NCBI GenBank assembly: GCA_949358305.1
Contig: OX442315.1
Span: 434,001 to 498,000 of the forward strand
DNA from: Strigamia acuminata
Taxonomy: Eukaryota; Arthropoda; Chilopoda; Geophilomorpha; Linotaeniidae
Reading direction: 5' to 3'
DNA length: 64,000 nucleotides
Shown here: positions 59,698 through 64,000 of the stretch, in pieces
Position numbering within the stretch: the first letter of the stretch is position 1
Layout: each line of letters starts with the position of its first letter
Notes under the pieces: model-generated
Database searches by the model: none
The model's input: the letters and a program-made list of their open reading frames with translations, nothing else
Told to the model about the DNA's origin: nothing
Program-made: the position numbers and the translations under genes

Positions 59698-61490
59698 TAT
59701 GGTGGCCCTGATGCGCCACCTACAATTTGAAAATTGAATTCTGAGATTCGTGGCCCTGAGCCGCCACCAGGAAAATGAAATTTGAATTTGAAGTTTCAAT
59801 TTTCAATTTTCAAAATTAAAATTGAAAAACTACAAATAAAATTCAAATTCAAAAACTAAAAATAAAATTCAAATTCAAAAACTAAAAATAAAATTCAAAT
59901 TCAAAAACTAAAAATGAAATTCAAATTCAAAAACTAAAAATGAAATTCAAATTCAAAAACTAAAAATGAAATTCAAATTCAAAAACTAAAAATGAAATTC
60001 AAATTCAAAAACTAAAAATGAAATTCAAATTCAAAAACTAAAAATAAAGTTCAAATTCAAAAATTAAAAATAAAATTCCAAAATTGAAATTAGAATTGAA
60101 ATTGATGGCCCTGACCCGCCACCAACAAATTGAAAATTGAATTCAGAGATTCATGGCCCTGACCCGCCACCAGGAAATGGCCCTGATGTATGGGGTGTCG
60201 TTTGGGCCAAAAATAAGTCCGAGAAAGTATATTATTGCAAAATTGAAATATATGGTGTTTTCTTTTATGATATATAATAAGCTTTTTGTGTATGAGATAA
60301 AGTTTTTGGAGATGGAATCAAGTTTTTGCATGGGATATAGTTTTTGGGGATGGAATAAAGTTTTTGGATATAGGAAAAATCGGATATCGGATATAGGAAA
60401 AATCGGATATCGGATATAGGAAAAATCGGATATTGGATCTAGAAAAAAATCGGATTTCGATGCCATCTGTTGTTGGGTTTACGAACCCAAAAGTTAACTT
60501 AGACATTTTTTAATGGCTACCCTTGTCCTCCCGTGAATTAGCACTGAATTTTACCACCTACAGTCAGCGCACGGTACCTTGATGCTAAATTCGTACTGCG
60601 CATCTCATTCTGCGCAGACGATTTTCTAATTCCACTTGTTATTTAGCAGTATTAAACCTAATATTAGGCCTATAATGCTAAAATAAAGTAAATAAACAAC
60701 AATAAACTCATCATTAAAAGTAATTCACACCGTATGACCAAAATATTGTTGTTTATTTACTTTACATCCCATACACAAAAACTTTATTCCATCTCCAAAA
60801 ACTTTATCTCATACACAAAAAGCTTATTATATATCATAAAAGAAAACACCATATATTTCAATTTTGCAATAATATACTTTCTCGGACTTATTTTTGGCCC
60901 AAACGGCACCCCATACATCAGGGCCATTTCCTGGTGGCGGGTCAGGGCCATGAATCTCTGAATTCAATTTTCAATTTGTTGGTGGCGGGTCAGGGCCATC
61001 AATTTCAATTCTAATTTCAATTTTGGAATTTTATTTTTAATTTTTGAATTTGAACTTTATTTTTAGTTTTTGAATTTGAATTTCATTTTTAGTTTTTGAA
61101 TTTGAATTTCATTTTTAGTTTTTGAATTTGAATTTCATTTTTAGTTTTTGAATTTGAATTTCATTTTTAGTTTTTGAATTTGAATTTGAATTTCATTTTT
61201 AGTTTTTGAATTTGAATTTCATTTTTAGTTTTTGAATTTGAATTTCATTTTTAGTTTTTGAATTTGAATTTCATTTTTAGTTTTTGAATTTGAATTTCAT
61301 TTTTAGTTTTTGAATTTGAATTTTATTTTTAGTTTTTGAATTTGAATTTTATTTGTAGTTTTTCAATTTTAATTTTGAAAATTGAAAATTGAAACTTCAA
61401 ATTCAAATTTCATTTTCCTGGTGGCGGCTCAGGCCCACGAATCTCAGAATTCAATTTTCAATTTGTAGGTGGCGCATCAGGGCCACCATA
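59698..61490. mobile_element. Large foldback element with 6-bp target duplication
   Basis: The left arm (59698 to about 60322) and right arm (about 60767 to 61490) are long near-identical inverted repeats beginning TATGGTGGCCCTGATGCGCC. CTCTAC flanks both sides (59692-59697 and 61491-61496). Each arm contains a ~26-bp tandem (TTCAAATTCAAAAACTAAAA), more units on the right. The repeated phrase GGCCCTGACCCGCCACC punctuates the arms. The loop (about 445 bp) has ATCGGATATCGGATATAGG repeats and no ORF of note. Confidence 0.85.
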
Positions 61491-61496
61491 CTCTAC

Positions 61497-61848
61497 TCAC
61501 TGGCCATCATGGTGCAGTGAATGTGAAGAGATATTTCAGAGCGAGGGAAAAAACACGACCATTTATTCCTCTGAAATCATAACAAGAACTACTTACAATG
61601 CAGCCAAACTCATAACAATAAAAAGCAGCAAGTACAATCACAGCTGCATTGTGTTAGTACATCAGCACTTATGAAACTACGGAGGTCTCCAAGGAATTGC
61701 AAGGAGTAAAAAGCATGAATGTTACAATTAAATCACCGTAGTGTCGAATACATTTGTAAACTTAAGCCTAACAGTTGAAAATTCATCTTAAAAGCAATAA
61801 ATGAACACTTTTGACAATTCCGGATTAAACACTCATTACAAAGTAAAT
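61497..61848. other. Sequence between foldback element and LTR
   Basis: No gene. May include the remainder of the SINE-like sequence split by the foldback element; the rest is unremarkable AT-rich DNA. Confidence 0.4.
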
Positions 61849-62925
61849 TGTCATGAACCGGTTGTTTATAATGGTGAAACCGCGGTTGAAAAGCGCGCCG
61901 GTTACGATACAAGGAGAGCCTGGTCCCGAATAAGGGCCCGGGCAATGATTAGCAGCCTGGAGGGTGGCGGCAAGCTAATCCCCTTACTCGATCAATTCAC
62001 AAATTTTGCCGGGTCTGTTGAAATCGTAAAATGGAAGAGAGAATGCTCACGAGTGGACTTAACTACACTAACGTGGCTTATGCTAAGTTTGGTTGGGGCC
62101 CCTAATGGCGGAGCGACCAAACCGAGCAAACGCGCGCTAAACGCGCACAAAAGACAAAATAATAACTCTCGATCAACTGAATCATATCTCCAATCCTTCG
62201 GCACGTGTCAGCGGCATAAAATCGCAAGGAAAACAAAAGATCAACGAAAGGAAAGGAATTCAAAGATGACACGCGGAATCAAACACGCGATATGACAATG
62301 AATGTACTCAACATGCGTAAGTCAATGGCATGGATATGCTCAACATGCGTAAGTCAATGGCATGGATATGCTCAACATGCGTAAATCAATGGCATGGAGT
62401 CAATACTGTGAGCTAACACAGGAGAAAGGATGCCAAATGCTCCGGCCAGTTAAGGCTCTTACTAAGCTCATGGTCTTGTACCTTCTGATTGAATCTGGCT
62501 TGAAACAGCTCTGAAGTGAACTTGGGCCAGATCCAATACAGAATTAGAGGTAAAGCCAATGAGGTAATCAAACCTGAGCCAATCAAACGCGCTGGTGAAT
62601 AATTAACGCGATGACTAACTCGCGTGTGATTCAACATTTAAATTAGGATGGCTAAACTAAAGGAAATCAGGAGGGGTAACAGTAAATAATACACAACTTA
62701 GACCAGTCTGATGTGGCAGAATTGAGCCACTCCAGACTGAGTCAAGGGATAAACATGAATATTAAATGAGGAAACAAGGTAGGAAAACTCAGATTTAGGT
62801 TTAGGATTTAATAGAAATCAAACAAAACAATGATTGGAAACAATAGCTAGGAACACACGGATAACGCGTACAAACTCAACAATTAGGTGAGGAAAAACAG
62901 AGCGCGTAAATGCCGGGCCGTGACA
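61849..62925 (-). repeat. Candidate 3' LTR of a second gypsy-type element
   Basis: On the minus strand it would begin TGTCACGGCCC (after purine tract GTCCCAGGGGCG at 62926-62938) and end GGTTCATGACA, an imperfect 11-bp terminal inverted repeat. A ~35-bp tandem (CAACATGCGTAAGTCAATGG) occurs three times at 62303-62398. The right boundary is good; the left boundary is a guess because the partner LTR is outside the window. Confidence 0.45.
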
Positions 62926-63461
62926 CGCCCCTGGGACCAGAGTGTTTTTATTCTCTGTCTAAGATCTGAAATCAAAAGATAATAAAAATGCGATACAAAA
63001 AATCAAATGACAATATTGGAATGAAATGAAAATTAAACTACAACTGTGAGGCGCGAGACACTTATCGCGTGGACTCAACAACACAAGCGGGCGTTAAGCG
63101 CCGAAAACAAAACTACTAGCCCGAGCGCCAGGCACAAATGCACTAATTGCATCAATCACTTTAAAAAAGATCTCAACGCTCGCGACTACTACTCACTACA
63201 AACAAAACAAACACTATAAATAACAAAATTTAAAGTCGCGTCTTCACCTCGACTGGAAAAGAAAAGAGTTTTAACCCCGCATTTCCCTTCGAAATGTCGA
63301 CTAACAACAACAATCAGTGAAAAATACATCAAAAAACCAACGAACACACTCATTCCAAAGTAAACAAATTTACAAACACCAAAACTCAGCTAAAAGTTCA
63401 AACAATGCTAAAAATGAATTAATACTCGAAAAAACACTTTAAAAACATAAAAAAAAGGTGT
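62926..63461 (-). other. 3' untranslated part of the second gypsy-type element
   Basis: Lies between the pol stop and the candidate LTR on the minus strand. No ORF; it includes the polypurine tract next to 62925. Confidence 0.5.
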
Positions 63462-64000
63462 TCATGACGAACTTTCTCCCTGCTCACAATTCTTTAACCG
63501 AACTCTGTTCTCGATATAAAACTTTGCGCAAATTTCGCGTGCTTTCGCGCTGAATTTGTCCACTCTGGTGTGTATATCGTCCAAATCCACTCTGGAAATA
63601 AAACTGGCGTCGCAATCGTCCTCAGCGTCACTCAGCACTTCCGGAAGGTTCGACACGTCCGCCAACACCTTCGTACTGTCGTCAGGCTCGCTGTACCAGT
63701 GTCTCAAATCGACGATGTGATATGGCTGCGTTACGCTGCCATCCTCCTTCATTAACAGCACGGTGTTCGGCCCGATGATCCGGTGGATGATATAAATCCC
63801 CTCCGTCCGCTGCTGAAATCCTGCTGAGACTTGCTTGTCCGCCGACGACAAGATCCTGCTCTTCAGCGTGACCCAGTCGCCAGGCTTGAAGTCACGGGAC
63901 CCCCTCTTCCGGTCGTACCATCGTTTATGTTGTAAATTCGCGATTTCCAAGTTCTTTCGCGCCTCGGCTCCGACGCGTAGCATGTAACGATGTAAATATT
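63462..64000 (-). CDS. C-terminal part of Pol (integrase tail) of a second gypsy-type element, partial
   Basis: A minus-strand frame is open from the window edge to 63462. It contains HKRWYDRKRGSRDFKPGDWV, the basic segment and GDxV motif that follows the DDE core in gypsy-type integrases, then IIHRIIGPNTVLL and a strongly acidic tail. No chromodomain motif is apparent. The catalytic part and 5' end are beyond the window. It is distinct in sequence from the pol at 2532-6545. Confidence 0.8.
   Translation of the reverse strand, partial: YLHRYMLRVGAEARKNLEIANLQHKRWYDRKRGSRDFKPGDWVTLKSRILSSADKQVSAGFQQRTEGIYIIHRIIGPNTVLLMKEDGSVTQPYHIVDLRHWYSEPDDSTKVLADVSNLPEVLSDAEDDCDASFISRVDLDDIHTRVDKFSAKAREICAKFYIENRVRLKNCEQGESSS

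Noticed and set aside
61801-62295. 164-codon plus frame with basic composition
   Set aside because: Lies inside the candidate LTR of the second gypsy-type element, antisense to it; no recognisable domain.

Overview
This is an AT-rich, intron-rich animal nuclear window. It carries spliced bilaterian genes (UXT, TGIF-type TALE homeobox, NDUFS5, TRNAU1AP/SECp43, USP14, RAB23, a neurensin-like gene and the ribonucleotide reductase small subunit) with short GT-AG introns. It also holds LTR retrotransposons, many small inverted-repeat transposons and minisatellites that are mostly private to one intron. No prokaryotic features are visible. The combination fits an invertebrate bilaterian; I cannot name the phylum from sequence alone.

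Bases 1-17714 are a Ty3/gypsy-type retroelement on the + strand, running off the left edge: gag, pol, a large spliced third ORF of unknown function, and a 631-bp right LTR. A complete 7,020-bp Ty1/copia element sits inside the third ORF in opposite orientation. It has LTRs that look identical by eye, a 5-bp target duplication, an initiator-Met primer site and one intact gag-pol ORF, so it is a very recent nested insertion.

Bases 18773-19937 are UXT. Bases 20037-31772 hold the most unusual part: about ten genes or remnants encoding four-helix MARVEL-type membrane proteins on both strands. All intact members have the same four-exon plan with phase-0 introns. Seven look structurally complete, although one of these (D) has lost its normal exon-3 acceptor. 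One (F) has lost the exon-3 acceptor and carries an insertion, and two are decayed fragments. A tandem duplication of the E-F pair explains G-H. The lumenal loop between helices 3 and 4 is short in some members and a long His/Asp/Arg-rich tract in F and H.

Bases 31773-35244 are repeat-rich intergenic DNA. TGIF (35245-40589, minus) has a 3.4-kb intron full of hAT- and pogo-like miniature elements. NDUFS5 (minus) and TRNAU1AP (plus) share a roughly 390-bp divergent promoter region. TRNAU1AP and USP14 (minus) converge with only 61 bp between them. RAB23 (plus) follows, with a 2-kb minisatellite filling its last intron, then the neurensin-like gene and the ribonucleotide reductase small subunit with E2F-like promoter sites.

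The right end (59,480-64,000) holds a tRNA-derived-SINE-like sequence split by a 1.8-kb foldback element with a 6-bp target duplication, then the 3' end of a second gypsy-type element on the minus strand. The housekeeping genes are functionally unrelated; only the MARVEL cluster looks like a co-evolving locus.
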